Positions 1 through 10,464 of a DNA stretch of 64,000 bases are shown piece after piece. Every line of letters starts with the position of its first letter. The first letter of the stretch is position 1. Made by a program: the position numbers and the translations under genes. Where the stretch lies: assembly GCF_003399645.1 (NCBI RefSeq), contig NZ_NBXD01000019.1, forward strand, positions 62,001 through 126,000, written 5' to 3'. This stretch comes from Subtercola boreus. Its GTDB lineage: Bacteria > Actinomycetota > Actinomycetes > Actinomycetales > Microbacteriaceae. The notes under the pieces are model-generated. The model saw only the letters and a list, made by a program, of their open reading frames with translations. It had not been told where the DNA came from and did no database searches.

Positions 1-950
1 AAGGTGTCGTTCCAGAGCGTTCCGCCCGACTCCGGAATGGCGAACTGCCATTTGTCGCCCGCCGTCGCGTTCAGCGAGGTGATGTCACCCGACCAGCAGA
101 TCGCGGCGTAGGTGTCTTCGCTCTGCAGGTCGTTGAGGTACTGGTTGCCCTTGATGTTGCGGATCTGGCCGTCGGAGACCTGCTGGGTGAAGACATCCAT
201 CGCGTTCGTGAACTGGTCGGCACCCCACTGGGAGGTGATGTCGGTGCCCTGGTTCAGCATGATGAGGCCGATGGTGTCCCGCATCTCGCTCAGCACGCCG
301 ACGCGGCCCTTCAGGTCGGCGCTCCAGAGGTCGTCAATCGTCTTCAGGCCGTTGGGAACCTTCTCGGTGTTCCAGCAGATGCCGGCGAAACCGCCCTGCC
401 ACGGAACGCTCTTCGCCCGGCCCGGGTCGAAGTCGGGGTTCGCGAACGAGGCGTTCATGTTCGAGAGGTTCGGCATCGCGGAGTGGTCGAGGTCCTGGAG
501 ATAGCCGAGGCGCACCAGGCGCGACACCATCCAGTCGGTCAGGCACACGGTGTCGGTACCGATGTCCTGGCCGAGCGCGAGCTGGTCTTTGACCTTGGCG
601 TAGTACGTGTTGTTGTCGTCGACGGCCACGTTGTAGGTCACGTCGATTCCGCTCTGGGTGCGGAACGCGTCGAGCGTGGGGTTCGCACCGGCGTCGTCTT
701 CGTCCATGTAACCCGGCCAGTTGTCCCAGATCAGCGTCTTCTCGGTCGATGAGAGGTCGGTCGCGGGCGTCAGCGCCTTCTGTGTGGCGGTCACCGGCGC
801 GCATCCGGCGAGCGCGAGGGCGCCCGCACCGAGGCCCACGGCTCCGAGAAAGCTGCGACGGGTCAGGTTCAGCTGCCTGGCGCGCTGCATGGCCTGGGAG
901 TGACGGATGGCCTGGATGATCATCGGATCCTGCGGCGGTTGTAGTGGCAT
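1..950 (-). CDS. Polyamine-type ABC transporter substrate-binding lipoprotein (PotD-like), cut off at the window edge
   Basis: The reading frame is open from an ATG at 950 to the left edge, so about 316 N-terminal residues are visible and the stop lies outside. The N-terminus has a twin-arginine motif (RRSFLG) followed by a hydrophobic stretch and a lipobox ending LAGC, which indicates a membrane-anchored lipoprotein, possibly Tat-exported. The mature part begins with LIWDNWPGYMD and contains VPWQGGFAGICWN, typical of the PotD/PotF spermidine/putrescine-binding family (periplasmic-binding protein fold). A purine-rich Shine-Dalgarno (GAGGGAG) lies about 11 nt upstream. The permease and ATPase genes would be expected beyond the left edge. 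The nearby aminotransferase and Lrp regulator fit polyamine use. The substrate is inferred from family resemblance only. Confidence 0.85.
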   Translation of the reverse strand, partial: MPLQPPQDPMIIQAIRHSQAMQRARQLNLTRRSFLGAVGLGAGALALAGCAPVTATQKALTPATDLSSTEKTLIWDNWPGYMDEDDAGANPTLDAFRTQSGIDVTYNVAVDDNNTYYAKVKDQLALGQDIGTDTVCLTDWMVSRLVRLGYLQDLDHSAMPNLSNMNASFANPDFDPGRAKSVPWQGGFAGICWNTEKVPNGLKTIDDLWSADLKGRVGVLSEMRDTIGLIMLNQGTDITSQWGADQFTNAMDVFTQQVSDGQIRNIKGNQYLNDLQSEDTYAAICWSGDITSLNATAGDKWQFAIPESGGTLWNDT

Positions 951-1135
951 CGGCTCGTGCGCTCCCTCACATCGGTGGGTTCGATGATTGCACAGCCGTC
1001 GAGGGCAGTGGGGCGAAAGAGAGCAAAACGATCATCCTGAAACACAATCTTCACGAAATCAGCATCGCAATCGTTATACGACCGTCGTTATGGTCTGTGG
1101 ACAATCACGTGCACCCTCCGCTACGAATAGCGTTC
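951..1135. promoter_or_regulatory. Divergent promoter region between the binding protein and a membrane protein
   Basis: This 185-nt stretch is less GC-rich than its surroundings and separates two divergent genes. On the minus strand a TATAAC hexamer at 1078-1073 is a candidate -10 for the binding-protein gene. A CGTTAT direct repeat occurs at about 1072 and 1086. On the plus strand ACGAAT lies 7 nt before the ATG at 1136. These are pattern matches only. Confidence 0.35.
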
Positions 1136-1783
1136 ATGAACAGAAGAGTGTTGGGGGCCCTCCGACTCGTCGCCGGGGTCTTTCTGCTGGTGACCATCGT
1201 CATCCAGATCGCCGACCGCGTGGCGGGCGACGCCTTCGACCCGTGGGAGTACTTCAGCTACTTCACGATCGAGACCAGTCTGATGAACATCGTCGTCTTC
1301 CTGGTGGGCGGGATGCTCGCTCTGCGGTTCGATCGAGACACCATGCTCTTCACCACGGTGCGGATGGCCACCCTCACGTACGCCATCGTTACGGCCGGCG
1401 TCTACAACCTGTTGCTTCGCACTGAGCCCTACGAAGGATTCCAGGGGCTCAGCTGGCCGAACGAGGTCATCCATGTGTGGGTGCCCATTCTCATCGTGCT
1501 GGACTGGCTGTTCGCACCGGGGCGCCCGGCGCTCTCCTGGCGAACGCTCCGTGTCGTCATGATCTACCCGTTCGGGTGGCTGGCGTACTCGCTGGTGCGC
1601 GGGGCGGTGTCGGGCGGCATCTACCCCTACCCGTTCCTCGACCCGGCGACAGCGGGCTGGGGCAGCGTCGTGGTGTACATCGTGGCGCTGAGCGTGGTGC
1701 TGCTGGGGCTCGGCGCGCTGGCTGTGCTGTACGGCCGCCGGCGCGAGCCGAGCCTCCGGCGGGTGAACAGCTACAGCGCGTAG
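1136..1783 (+). CDS. Pr6Pr-like six-helix membrane protein
   Basis: The protein has 215 residues and about six hydrophobic segments, starting with VLGALRLVAGVFLLVTIVIQ. It carries the pattern FSYFTIETSLMNIVV near residue 40 and WPNEVIHVWVPILIVLDWL near residue 115, which I recognise from the family annotated Pr6Pr in actinobacteria (related to FAR-17a/AIG1 hydrolase-like membrane proteins). The function is unknown. The frame is open further upstream, but the ATG at 1136 is followed at once by the first membrane helix and preceded by a possible leaderless promoter, so I chose it. The C-terminus is short and basic, consistent with a cytoplasmic tail. Confidence 0.75.
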   Translation: MNRRVLGALRLVAGVFLLVTIVIQIADRVAGDAFDPWEYFSYFTIETSLMNIVVFLVGGMLALRFDRDTMLFTTVRMATLTYAIVTAGVYNLLLRTEPYEGFQGLSWPNEVIHVWVPILIVLDWLFAPGRPALSWRTLRVVMIYPFGWLAYSLVRGAVSGGIYPYPFLDPATAGWGSVVVYIVALSVVLLGLGALAVLYGRRREPSLRRVNSYSA

Positions 1784-1790
1784 GCGCTGC

Positions 1791-2570
1791 CTAGCGCGAC
1801 ACGTCGATCACGAGCACGGTGACATTGTCGCGGCCGCCGTTGCGAAGCGCAGCATCCACCAGTGCCGTCGCGGCCTCCTCGGCGGTCGACAGCTGCTCGA
1901 GGTAGTGCGCGATGCCGTGGTCGGTGAGTTCTTTCGTGAGCCCATCGCTGCAGACCAGCAGTCGCTGCCCCTCCACGATGTCGAGCAGGGTGTAGTCGGG
2001 CACGGGCTTCTCGTGAAAACCGACGGCCCGCGTGATGATGTTGCTGTCGGGGTGGGTCTCGGCCTGCTCCGCGGTGATCAGCCCGGCGTCGACCAGCTCC
2101 TGCACCACCGAGTGGTCGACGGTCACCCGCTCGAGCAGCCCGTCGAGGTACTGGTACACCCGCGAATCACCGATGTTGAAGACAGCCCACTTCGGCTCTT
2201 CATCGACGAGGGTCAGCGCTGCCCCGGTGACCGTCGTTCCGGTGCCGAGGGCGTTCTCGTCACCGACCACATCGATGTCCTCGAGTGCGAGCGCGAGAGC
2301 GCCGTCGATGATGTCGCCCGTCGTGAACGCCGCGCCCTGCACCGCAGCGAGCCGGTTGACCACGGCCGCGCTGGCCACGTCGCCCGCGGCGTGCCCGCCC
2401 ATACCGTCGGCCACGGCGAAGATCGGCGGAATCGCCGCGACGCTGTCTTCGTTCACCTTGCGCTTCTTGCCGAGGTCGGTGATGGCGCACCACGTCACGA
2501 AGAAGGGAGCATCGGATGCACGGGGGCCCGCCACGCGCACGCGCGCCGCGCTCTCGCCAATCTGGGTCAC
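1791..2570 (-). CDS. PP2C-family serine/threonine protein phosphatase
   Basis: This is a soluble metal-dependent phosphatase of the PPM/PP2C family. The visible motifs, in order, are KRKVNEDS (first metal Asp region), FAVADGMGGHAAGD (metal-binding DG), NIGDSRVY, VDHSVVQELVDAG, VCSDGLTKEL (metal Asp) and GGRDNVTVLVID (final metal Asp). It lacks the transmembrane and sensor part of PstP, so the whole protein is one catalytic domain of about 259 residues. The open frame extends to a GTG at 2660. A TAGTCT hexamer inside that extension looks like a -10, which favours the GTG at 2570, but this start is uncertain. Targets are unknown and no kinase gene is adjacent. Confidence 0.85.
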   Translation of the reverse strand: MTQIGESAARVRVAGPRASDAPFFVTWCAITDLGKKRKVNEDSVAAIPPIFAVADGMGGHAAGDVASAAVVNRLAAVQGAAFTTGDIIDGALALALEDIDVVGDENALGTGTTVTGAALTLVDEEPKWAVFNIGDSRVYQYLDGLLERVTVDHSVVQELVDAGLITAEQAETHPDSNIITRAVGFHEKPVPDYTLLDIVEGQRLLVCSDGLTKELTDHGIAHYLEQLSTAEEAATALVDAALRNGGRDNVTVLVIDVSR

Positions 2571-2703
2571 GCCGGAGGTCTTTCTCTGACCGGCTGCGTT
2601 TCGAAGGGCAGCAGCCGCTGCAGACAAGACTAGACGATCGAGCGAGACTCCCCTTGCCACCGACGGTTTCGTGAGTCTGAATCGCAGATGACGACGGAAT
2701 CAC

Positions 2704-2732
2704 TTGCAGCAGCCGTGTTCCACTGACAGAAT
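2704..2732 (+). promoter_or_regulatory. Leaderless promoter of the Lrp/AsnC regulator gene
   Basis: A -35-like TTGCAG (2704-2709) and a -10-like CAGAAT (2727-2732) are separated by 17 nt. The -10 ends 6 nt before the ATG at 2739, so transcription would start at or next to the start codon. No Shine-Dalgarno is present. Confidence 0.55.
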
Positions 2733-2738
2733 CGGTGC

Positions 2739-3206
2739 ATGAATCCTCCGCAGCGTCACGTGCACCTCGATGCCACCGCGAAGGCGATCATCGAACAGCT
2801 GCAGGTCGACGGCCGCCGCTCCTACGCTGAGATCGGCAAAGCGGTGGGCCTGAGCGAGGCCGCCGTGCGGCAACGGGTGCAGAAGCTCACCGACGCGGGC
2901 GTCATGCAGATCGTGGCCGTCACCGACCCCCTGCAGCTCGGGTTCTACCGCCAGGCGATGGTCGGGCTGAAGGTCACCGGAGACACCCGGGTCATCGCAG
3001 ATGCCCTGGCCGCCCTGCCGGCCGTCGACTACGTCGTTCTCACCGCCGGCACCTTCGATCTGATGATCGAGGTCGTCTGCGAGAACGACGACGATCTCAT
3101 CGCGTTGCTGAACAGCGAGATCCGCACCCTGCCCGGTGTGATCTCAACCGAGACATTCGTCTATCTGAAGCTGCACAAGCAGCTCTACAACTGGGGAACA
3201 CGGTAA
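2739..3206 (+). CDS. Lrp/AsnC-family transcriptional regulator
   Basis: The protein has 155 residues, the normal size for the family. The N-terminal winged helix-turn-helix (DATAKAIIEQLQVDGRR, then YAEIGKAVGLSEAAVRQRVQKL) is followed by a RAM ligand/oligomerisation domain ending in VISTETFVYLKLHKQLYNWG. It lies 3 nt upstream of a class III aminotransferase on the same strand, the usual arrangement for a local regulator responding to an amine or amino acid. It probably controls the aminotransferase and perhaps the divergent polyamine transporter. The ligand cannot be read from sequence. The start is supported by the leaderless promoter. Confidence 0.88.
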   Translation: MNPPQRHVHLDATAKAIIEQLQVDGRRSYAEIGKAVGLSEAAVRQRVQKLTDAGVMQIVAVTDPLQLGFYRQAMVGLKVTGDTRVIADALAALPAVDYVVLTAGTFDLMIEVVCENDDDLIALLNSEIRTLPGVISTETFVYLKLHKQLYNWGTR

Positions 3207-3209
3207 ACC

Positions 3210-4676
3210 ATGACCATCACGCCCACACCCGTCGCGCCCGCGACCGATTCGCACGCATCGGCCCCGTCTGCCTCGGCGGCCGTCTCCGATCCCGGTCTCT
3301 CGTCGAAATTCGACGACGCCGACCTGCAGCAGAAGGCTAAAGACCACCTGTGGATGCACTTCTCCCGCCAGTCGGTGATGGAGGACGGTGCCGGGGTGCC
3401 CATCATCGTCAAGGGCGAGGGACACCACATCTGGGACTCCACCGGCAGGAAGTACATCGACGGCCTGTCGGGGCTCTTCGTCGTGAACGCCGGCCACGGG
3501 CGGCAGCGCCTGGCCGAGGTCGCGGCCAAGCAGGCCGCTGAACTCGCGTTCTTCCCTCTCTGGTCGTACGCGCATCCGTCGGCCATCGAACTCGCCGACC
3601 GCCTCGCCGGCTATGCCCCCGGCGACCTGAACCGGGTGTTCTTCTCCTCGGGCGGCGGCGAAGCCGTCGAGACCGCCTTCAAGCTCGCCAAGTACTACTG
3701 GAAGCTGCAGGGCCGCCCCACCAAGCACAAGGTCATCTCACGGGCCGTCGCCTACCACGGCACGACGCAGGGCGCTCTGGCGATCACCGGCATTCCCTCG
3801 ATGAAGGAGATGTTCGAGCCGCTCACGCCCGGCGGGTTCCGGGTGCCGAACACGAACTTCTACCGGGCGACCGAGCACGCCGACGACCTGGGCGCGTTCG
3901 GCATCTGGGCGGCCGACCGCATCGAGGAGATGATCCAGTTCGAGGGGCCCGAGACCGTGGCGGCCGTCTTCCTCGAGCCGGTGCAGAACTCGGGCGGATG
4001 CTTCCCGCCACCCCCCGGGTACTTCAAGCGGGTGCGCGAGATCTGCGACAAGTACGACGTGCTGCTGGTCAGCGACGAGGTCATCTGCGCCTTCGGACGC
4101 ATCGGCCACATGTTCGCCTGCGACGAGTACGGGTACGTGCCCGACATGATCACCTGCGCGAAGGGCATGACCAGCGGGTACTCCCCCATCGGCGCCACCA
4201 TCATCAGCGACCGCCTGTACGAGCCGTTCAAGCACGGCAACACGTCATTCTACCACGGCTACACGTTCGGCGGACATCCGGTGTCGGCTGCGGTCGCCCT
4301 CGAGAACCTGAACATCTTCGAAGAGGAGAAGCTGAACGAACGCGTGCGCACGCTGTCACCGGCCTTCCGTTCCACATTGGAGAAGCTCAACGACCTGCCG
4401 ATCGTCGGTGACGTGCGCGGTGACGGCTACTTCTTCGGCATCGAGCTGGTCAAAGACAAGGCCACGAAGGAGACGTTCGACGACGACGAATCAGAGCGGC
4501 TGCTGCGCGGGTTCCTCTCCAAGGCCCTCTTCGACGCCGGTCTCTACTGCCGGGCGGACGACCGCGGCGACCCCGTCATCCAGCTCGCCCCGCCGCTGAC
4601 CATCGGCCAGCCCGAGTTCGACGAGATCGAGGGCATCCTCCGCGGCGTGCTGACGGAGGCGTGGGCGCGGCTGTAG
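3210..4676 (+). CDS. Class III PLP aminotransferase, probably putrescine/polyamine:pyruvate type
   Basis: This 488-residue enzyme belongs to the class III (omega) aminotransferases. The PLP lysine is K318 in CAKGMTSGYSPIG. VFFSSGGGEAVETAFKLA binds the cofactor phosphate, and VLLVSDEVICAFGR contains the aspartate that contacts the pyridine nitrogen. A Thr/Ala/Ser-rich leader of about 30 residues precedes the catalytic core. The pattern SGLFVVNAGHGR with LWSYAHPSAIELADRLA resembles the putrescine/spermidine aminotransferases (SpuC-like) usually annotated as aspartate aminotransferase family. An Lrp regulator just upstream and a polyamine-type binding protein nearby support amine breakdown feeding the GABA pathway. 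Beta-alanine or another omega-amino acid remains possible as substrate. Confidence 0.85.
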   Translation: MTITPTPVAPATDSHASAPSASAAVSDPGLSSKFDDADLQQKAKDHLWMHFSRQSVMEDGAGVPIIVKGEGHHIWDSTGRKYIDGLSGLFVVNAGHGRQRLAEVAAKQAAELAFFPLWSYAHPSAIELADRLAGYAPGDLNRVFFSSGGGEAVETAFKLAKYYWKLQGRPTKHKVISRAVAYHGTTQGALAITGIPSMKEMFEPLTPGGFRVPNTNFYRATEHADDLGAFGIWAADRIEEMIQFEGPETVAAVFLEPVQNSGGCFPPPPGYFKRVREICDKYDVLLVSDEVICAFGRIGHMFACDEYGYVPDMITCAKGMTSGYSPIGATIISDRLYEPFKHGNTSFYHGYTFGGHPVSAAVALENLNIFEEEKLNERVRTLSPAFRSTLEKLNDLPIVGDVRGDGYFFGIELVKDKATKETFDDDESERLLRGFLSKALFDAGLYCRADDRGDPVIQLAPPLTIGQPEFDEIEGILRGVLTEAWARL

Positions 4677-4698
4677 CGCGCCCACCCTGCGGCGCGCA

Positions 4699-5358
4699 TC
4701 AGGGCTGCAGGCGGGTGACCGTCCAGCCGGTGACGGTATCGGCGGTGCGGGTGTAGACGAGGCGGTCGTGCAGGCGCGAGGTGCGGCCCTTCCAGAACTC
4801 GATGCGGTGGGGGTCCACTACGTAACCGCCCCAGTGCGCCGGGCGCTCGGCCGCCCGCTCAGTGCCGTCCTCGGCCGTCAGTTCGGCCGTGAGTTGCTCG
4901 ACGCGGCGCTCGAGCTCTGCGCGCGACGCAATCGGCTGGGACTGGTCGCTCGCAATGGCCGCGAGCCGCGACCCGCGCGGACGGCTCGCGAAGTAGGCAT
5001 CGCTTTCCTCCGCGCTCAGGCGTGTCACCGCTCCCTGCACAATCACCTGGCGGTGCACCGGGTACCAGGGGAACAGCAGCGAAGCAGAGGGGTTGGTCGC
5101 CAGCGCCAGGCCCTTTCGCGAACCGTAGTTGGAGTAGAAAGCGAAACCCCGGTCATCCACTCCCCGCAGCAGCACCGTACGGCTGCTCGGCACTCCATCG
5201 GGGTCGACCGTGCCGACGACCATGGCGTTCGGCTCCTCAAGGCCCGCGCTCTCCGCCTCGGCCAGCCAGCGTCGGAACTGGGCGAACGGATCGGCGTCCA
5301 GCGAGCCCTCGTCGAGGGCAGCGTCACCGTAGTCGTTGTGTGCAGCAAGGGAATCCAT
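4699..5358 (-). CDS. pdxH: Pyridoxamine 5'-phosphate oxidase
   Basis: The enzyme oxidises pyridoxamine or pyridoxine 5'-phosphate to PLP using FMN. At 219 residues it has the family's usual length. Visible signatures are PNAMVVGTVDPDGVPSSRTVLLRG, FYSNYGSRKG, ASLLFPW and, at the C-terminus, EFWKGRTSRLHDRLVY with the RxH substrate motif. I chose the ATG at 5358 (MDSLAAHND), which has GGAG 5 nt upstream. A much longer in-frame extension upstream is antisense to ogt and is not credible. The gene is convergent with the PLP-dependent aminotransferase, whose cofactor it would supply, but no operon link is visible. Confidence 0.92.
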   Translation of the reverse strand: MDSLAAHNDYGDAALDEGSLDADPFAQFRRWLAEAESAGLEEPNAMVVGTVDPDGVPSSRTVLLRGVDDRGFAFYSNYGSRKGLALATNPSASLLFPWYPVHRQVIVQGAVTRLSAEESDAYFASRPRGSRLAAIASDQSQPIASRAELERRVEQLTAELTAEDGTERAAERPAHWGGYVVDPHRIEFWKGRTSRLHDRLVYTRTADTVTGWTVTRLQP

Positions 5359-5469
5359 GAGGACTCCACGGTACCCCGCCGAACCCCACCTCCTCTCCTC
5401 CACAGGCGGTCTTCGGATGCTGGTTCTCCACAATCTCGCCCGCATCCGCAGAGCGCCAGAACGGAGCGT

Positions 5470-5475
5470 TAGGGT
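5470..5475 (+). promoter_or_regulatory. -10 element of a leaderless promoter for ogt
   Basis: The hexamer TAGGGT ends 6 nt before the ATG at 5482. No clear -35 and no Shine-Dalgarno are seen. Confidence 0.45.
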
Positions 5476-5481
5476 CGATCC

Positions 5482-5973
5482 ATGACCGCACCACTCTTTC
5501 TTGCTCGCACCGAGAGCCCTCTCGGGAGGCTGGAGCTGACCGCCACCGACACCGCCGTCACCTCCCTCTCGATCGAACGCGCCCTCAGGCTCCCGCACGA
5601 CGACGAGCCAGAACGCCCCAACCCCGTGCTCGACGACGCCGTCCGGCAGCTCACGGAGTACTTCGCCGGCACCCGCACCAGGTTCACCGTGCCCGTGCAG
5701 CTCGTCGGCACGACCTTCCAGCAGGAGATCTGGAACGCGCTGTCGTCGGTGGGCTGGGGCGAAGCGCTCTCGTACGCAGAGCTCGGCCTGGCCGCGGGGC
5801 GACCCGGCTCCGGGCGGGCCGTCGGCGGTGCGGTCGGGGCCAACCCCGTTCCCATCCTCATCGGCTGCCACCGCGTGCTCGCCTCCAACCGCCGCCTCAC
5901 CGGCTACAGCGCCGGCAACGGCCTCCCCACCAAGATCTGGCTGCTCGACCACGAACTGATCGAGCACCGCTGA
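5482..5973 (+). CDS. ogt: Methylated-DNA--protein-cysteine methyltransferase (Ogt-like) with an altered active-site motif
   Basis: This protein removes alkyl groups from O6-alkylguanine by transfer to its own cysteine. It has 163 residues. Family signatures are GTTFQQEIWNAL (residues 76-87), SYAELGLAAGRPGSGRAVGGAVGANP, and the C-terminal GYSAG and WLLDHE. The acceptor Cys129 and His130 are present, but the residue before the cysteine is Gly128, giving IGCHRV instead of the near-universal PCHR(V/I). The cysteine is kept, so it is not an alkyltransferase-like (ATL) protein. Activity is plausible but unproven. The stop overlaps the ATG of tag (TGATG), so the two alkylation-repair genes are translationally coupled. 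Confidence 0.88.
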   Translation: MTAPLFLARTESPLGRLELTATDTAVTSLSIERALRLPHDDEPERPNPVLDDAVRQLTEYFAGTRTRFTVPVQLVGTTFQQEIWNALSSVGWGEALSYAELGLAAGRPGSGRAVGGAVGANPVPILIGCHRVLASNRRLTGYSAGNGLPTKIWLLDHELIEHR

Positions 5974-6617
5974 TGCCCTCCCCCACACCCGCGACGGGCA
6001 CTCCCACCGCGCCCGCGCCTGCGTCACCGCGGGCGGCGGTTCTCGTCGGAGAAGACGGAGTGGCGCGCTGCGCATGGGCCGGAACCGACGCCGAATACCT
6101 GCGATACCACGACGAAGAGTGGGGGGTGCCGCTGCACACCGACCGGAAGGTCTTCGAGAAGATCAGTCTGGAGGGGTTCCAGGCCGGGCTGTCGTGGATC
6201 ACGATCCTCCGCCGTCGACCGGCGTTCCGCCTCGCCTTCGCTGACTTCGACATCGACGCTGTCGCAGCCTTCGGGCCCGATGACATCGAGCGACTCGTGG
6301 GTGACGCCGGGATCATCCGCCACCGGGGCAAGATCCAGGCGGTCATCGACAACGCCCGCCTGACCCAGCAGCTGATCGCCGAGAGCGGGGATGGCGCCCT
6401 CGACCGCCTGCTCTGGAGCTTCGAGCCGCCGGAGAAGCTCCCGCGCCCGCGCAGTTTCGCCGACTTCGTCGCAACCACCCCCGAGTCGACCGCCCTCAGC
6501 ACCGAACTACGGCGCCTCGGCTACAAGTTCGTCGGCCCGACCACGATGTACGCCCTGATGCAGTCCGCCGGCCTGGTCGACGATCACGTAACGGGTTGCT
6601 TCCGCGCCTCGCCATGA
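5973..6617 (+). CDS. tag: DNA-3-methyladenine glycosylase I
   Basis: Tag excises 3-methyladenine from alkylated DNA. The zinc-binding residues are all visible: C33 in RCAWAG, H46 in RYHDEEWG, and H205 and C209 in HVTGCF. The core SLEGFQAGLSWITILRRRPAF and the helix-hairpin region around GIIRHRGKIQAVIDNA match the family. A Pro/Ala/Thr-rich leader of about 30 residues precedes the normal N-terminus, and the total is 214 residues compared with roughly 190 in enterobacteria. The gene overlaps the ogt stop codon by one base, forming a two-gene alkylation-repair operon. A strong short hairpin follows the stop. Confidence 0.93.
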   Translation: MPSPTPATGTPTAPAPASPRAAVLVGEDGVARCAWAGTDAEYLRYHDEEWGVPLHTDRKVFEKISLEGFQAGLSWITILRRRPAFRLAFADFDIDAVAAFGPDDIERLVGDAGIIRHRGKIQAVIDNARLTQQLIAESGDGALDRLLWSFEPPEKLPRPRSFADFVATTPESTALSTELRRLGYKFVGPTTMYALMQSAGLVDDHVTGCFRASP

Positions 6618-6621
6618 GTGC

Positions 6622-6637
6622 GAGCCTCCGCAGGCTC
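6622..6637 (+). terminator. Hairpin after the ogt-tag operon
   Basis: GAGCCT, a four-base loop CCGC, and AGGCTC form a perfect 6-bp stem beginning 4 nt after the tag stop codon. No T-tract follows, as is common in GC-rich actinobacteria. Confidence 0.5.
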
Positions 6638-6912
6638 CCCACCCCCACCCACACCCCACCCCCTGTGCCCGCTCCGCGCTCACCGCCCGGCACCCGGTGA
6701 GCTGCACGGCACCCGGGTGCGGCCCGGCACTCGGGGGCTTCCCGACATCCGGTGAGCTGCCCGTTCCCAATTCAGGCCACGGTGGCTCTCGGGGCCGACA
6801 CGAGCTCCGCACGCCCTGCTTCCTGAATAAGCGCTCTGGTCGCGCGTTCTGGCGGCTGAACTGAAGCCGACCGGACGGTCAGGGTGCGGCGGTCAGGGTC
6901 AGACGGGCGGGG
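6638..6912. other. Non-coding gap between convergent tag and yaaA
   Basis: I see no credible gene in this stretch. It holds a C-rich tract, a 10-bp direct repeat GGTGAGCTGC (6696-6705 and 6751-6760), GACCG/CGGTC dyads near 6869-6880, and two copies of GGTCAGGGT close to the yaaA stop. The sequence may include decayed coding DNA or termination signals. Confidence 0.4.
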
Positions 6913-7737
6913 TCAGACGGTGAGGGTGAGCTCTGCCGGGGCAGACAGGCGGAGGTCGAAGCCCGCAGGGCCGGCCCAGGCGAGGAGGTCCTCGGCCGTT
7001 TCGAAGTCGTGGCCCGCCTCAACGAGGGCGCGGGTGAGTTCGCCTTTGGCGTGTTTGTTGAAGTGGTTCAGGGCGCGACGTTCTCCGTCGGCTCCGAGCG
7101 TCGAGACACGGAGGAACGAGGAGTTCGACCGCGTGTTCACCGGGCCGAGGGTGACGTAGCCCTCCGAGCGGAAGTCGAGCAGCAGGCCCGGATGCGCCGC
7201 GAGTGCCGCAGAGACACCCGCGGCCCAGTGCTTCTTCAGTGGGATGGCTCCTGTAGTGTCAAGCGCACCGCGAGATGAGACAGGCGCAAGCGCACCGTGC
7301 AAGCCGGGCGCGGGTGGCGCGAGAGCAGGCACGCGCGAGTCGTGCGACAGCCGGTAGGCCGGGATGCGATCCTCCGCCATGACAGGGCCGAAGAGCGCCG
7401 AGTGCACGGCGACGTGCGCGAAGGCAAAGGCACGGGCATCCGGAGTCAGCGTCACCGCATCGAGTGCGTCGAACACGACCCCGGTGTACCGGTCGAGCGC
7501 CGGCATTGTCGGCGAGAGCGTCACCCGCCGGTTGCGTGAAGACTCCACAGCAGCCAGCTCCGGCGAGACACGCAGCGCAACTGCCGAGGCGGCAGCATCC
7601 CGGCCCAGCGCGCGCACCGCACGAACGAGTTCGGCCCGACGTGTCTTCAGCGTGGGGAAGCTGAGTGAAGACAGGTCGAGCCGATCATCCGTGCCACCGT
7701 CCCTCTTGGTTTCGGAGGGCGGAAGCAGTATCAACAA
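6913..7737 (-). CDS. yaaA: YaaA-family (DUF328) peroxide-stress protein
   Basis: The protein has 274 residues. The N-terminal LLILLPPSETK and the central RYTGVVFDAL and ALFGPVMAEDRIPAYRLS are diagnostic for YaaA, which in E. coli lowers intracellular free iron during peroxide stress. The C-terminal NHFNKHAKGELTRAL is also conserved. No ATG is available. The first residues correspond to tandem TTG codons (7737 and 7734) just 21 nt after the atpC stop, so translation probably starts at TTG, perhaps by coupling to atpC. No clear Shine-Dalgarno is present. It seems to be the last gene read with the ATP synthase operon. Confidence 0.85.
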   Translation of the reverse strand: MLILLPPSETKRDGGTDDRLDLSSLSFPTLKTRRAELVRAVRALGRDAAASAVALRVSPELAAVESSRNRRVTLSPTMPALDRYTGVVFDALDAVTLTPDARAFAFAHVAVHSALFGPVMAEDRIPAYRLSHDSRVPALAPPAPGLHGALAPVSSRGALDTTGAIPLKKHWAAGVSAALAAHPGLLLDFRSEGYVTLGPVNTRSNSSFLRVSTLGADGERRALNHFNKHAKGELTRALVEAGHDFETAEDLLAWAGPAGFDLRLSAPAELTLTV

Positions 7738-7758
7738 CGGTGCAGTACCGACAAAGCG

Positions 7759-8040
7759 CTACGACACCAGCTCTGCAGCACGCGCCACGATCGTCACCCG
7801 GTCGTTCTCGACCGACAGGAAGCCGTCGTCGGCCCGGGCCACGATGCGCTTGCCATCGGCGAGCGTCACGCGAACCTCACCCTCGGAGAGGATCGCCAGC
7901 AGGGGCTCGTGCCCACGCAGGATACCGATCTCGCCCTCGGTGGTCTTCGCGATGACCTGCGTCGCACCACCGGACCACACCTCGTGATCGGCGGCGACGA
8001 CGCTCACCTGCAGCGGCGCGGCGTTCGAGACGTCTGCCAC
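7759..8040 (-). CDS. atpC: F1Fo ATP synthase epsilon subunit
   Basis: This is a short actinobacterial-type epsilon subunit of 93 residues, consisting of the N-terminal beta-sandwich (LQVSVVAADHEVWSG, GEIGILRGHEPLLAILSEGEV, GFLSVENDRVTIVA). It lacks the C-terminal helical hairpin that gives ATP-hydrolysis inhibition in E. coli. I chose the GTG at 8040, 2 nt after the atpD stop with GAAGGA about 11 nt upstream. A GTG or ATG further upstream inside atpD is possible but less likely. It is the last of the atp genes and connects the gamma subunit to the c-ring in the F1 stalk. Confidence 0.9.
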   Translation of the reverse strand: MADVSNAAPLQVSVVAADHEVWSGGATQVIAKTTEGEIGILRGHEPLLAILSEGEVRVTLADGKRIVARADDGFLSVENDRVTIVARAAELVS

Positions 8041-8042
8041 GG

Positions 8043-10461
<2,419 letters not shown>

Positions 10462-10464
10462 TAC

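Noticed and set aside
5358-6075. N-terminal extension of PdxH in the same open frame
   Set aside because: The extension is antisense to ogt, has unlikely composition, and the normal PdxH N-terminus begins at 5358 with a ribosome-binding site.
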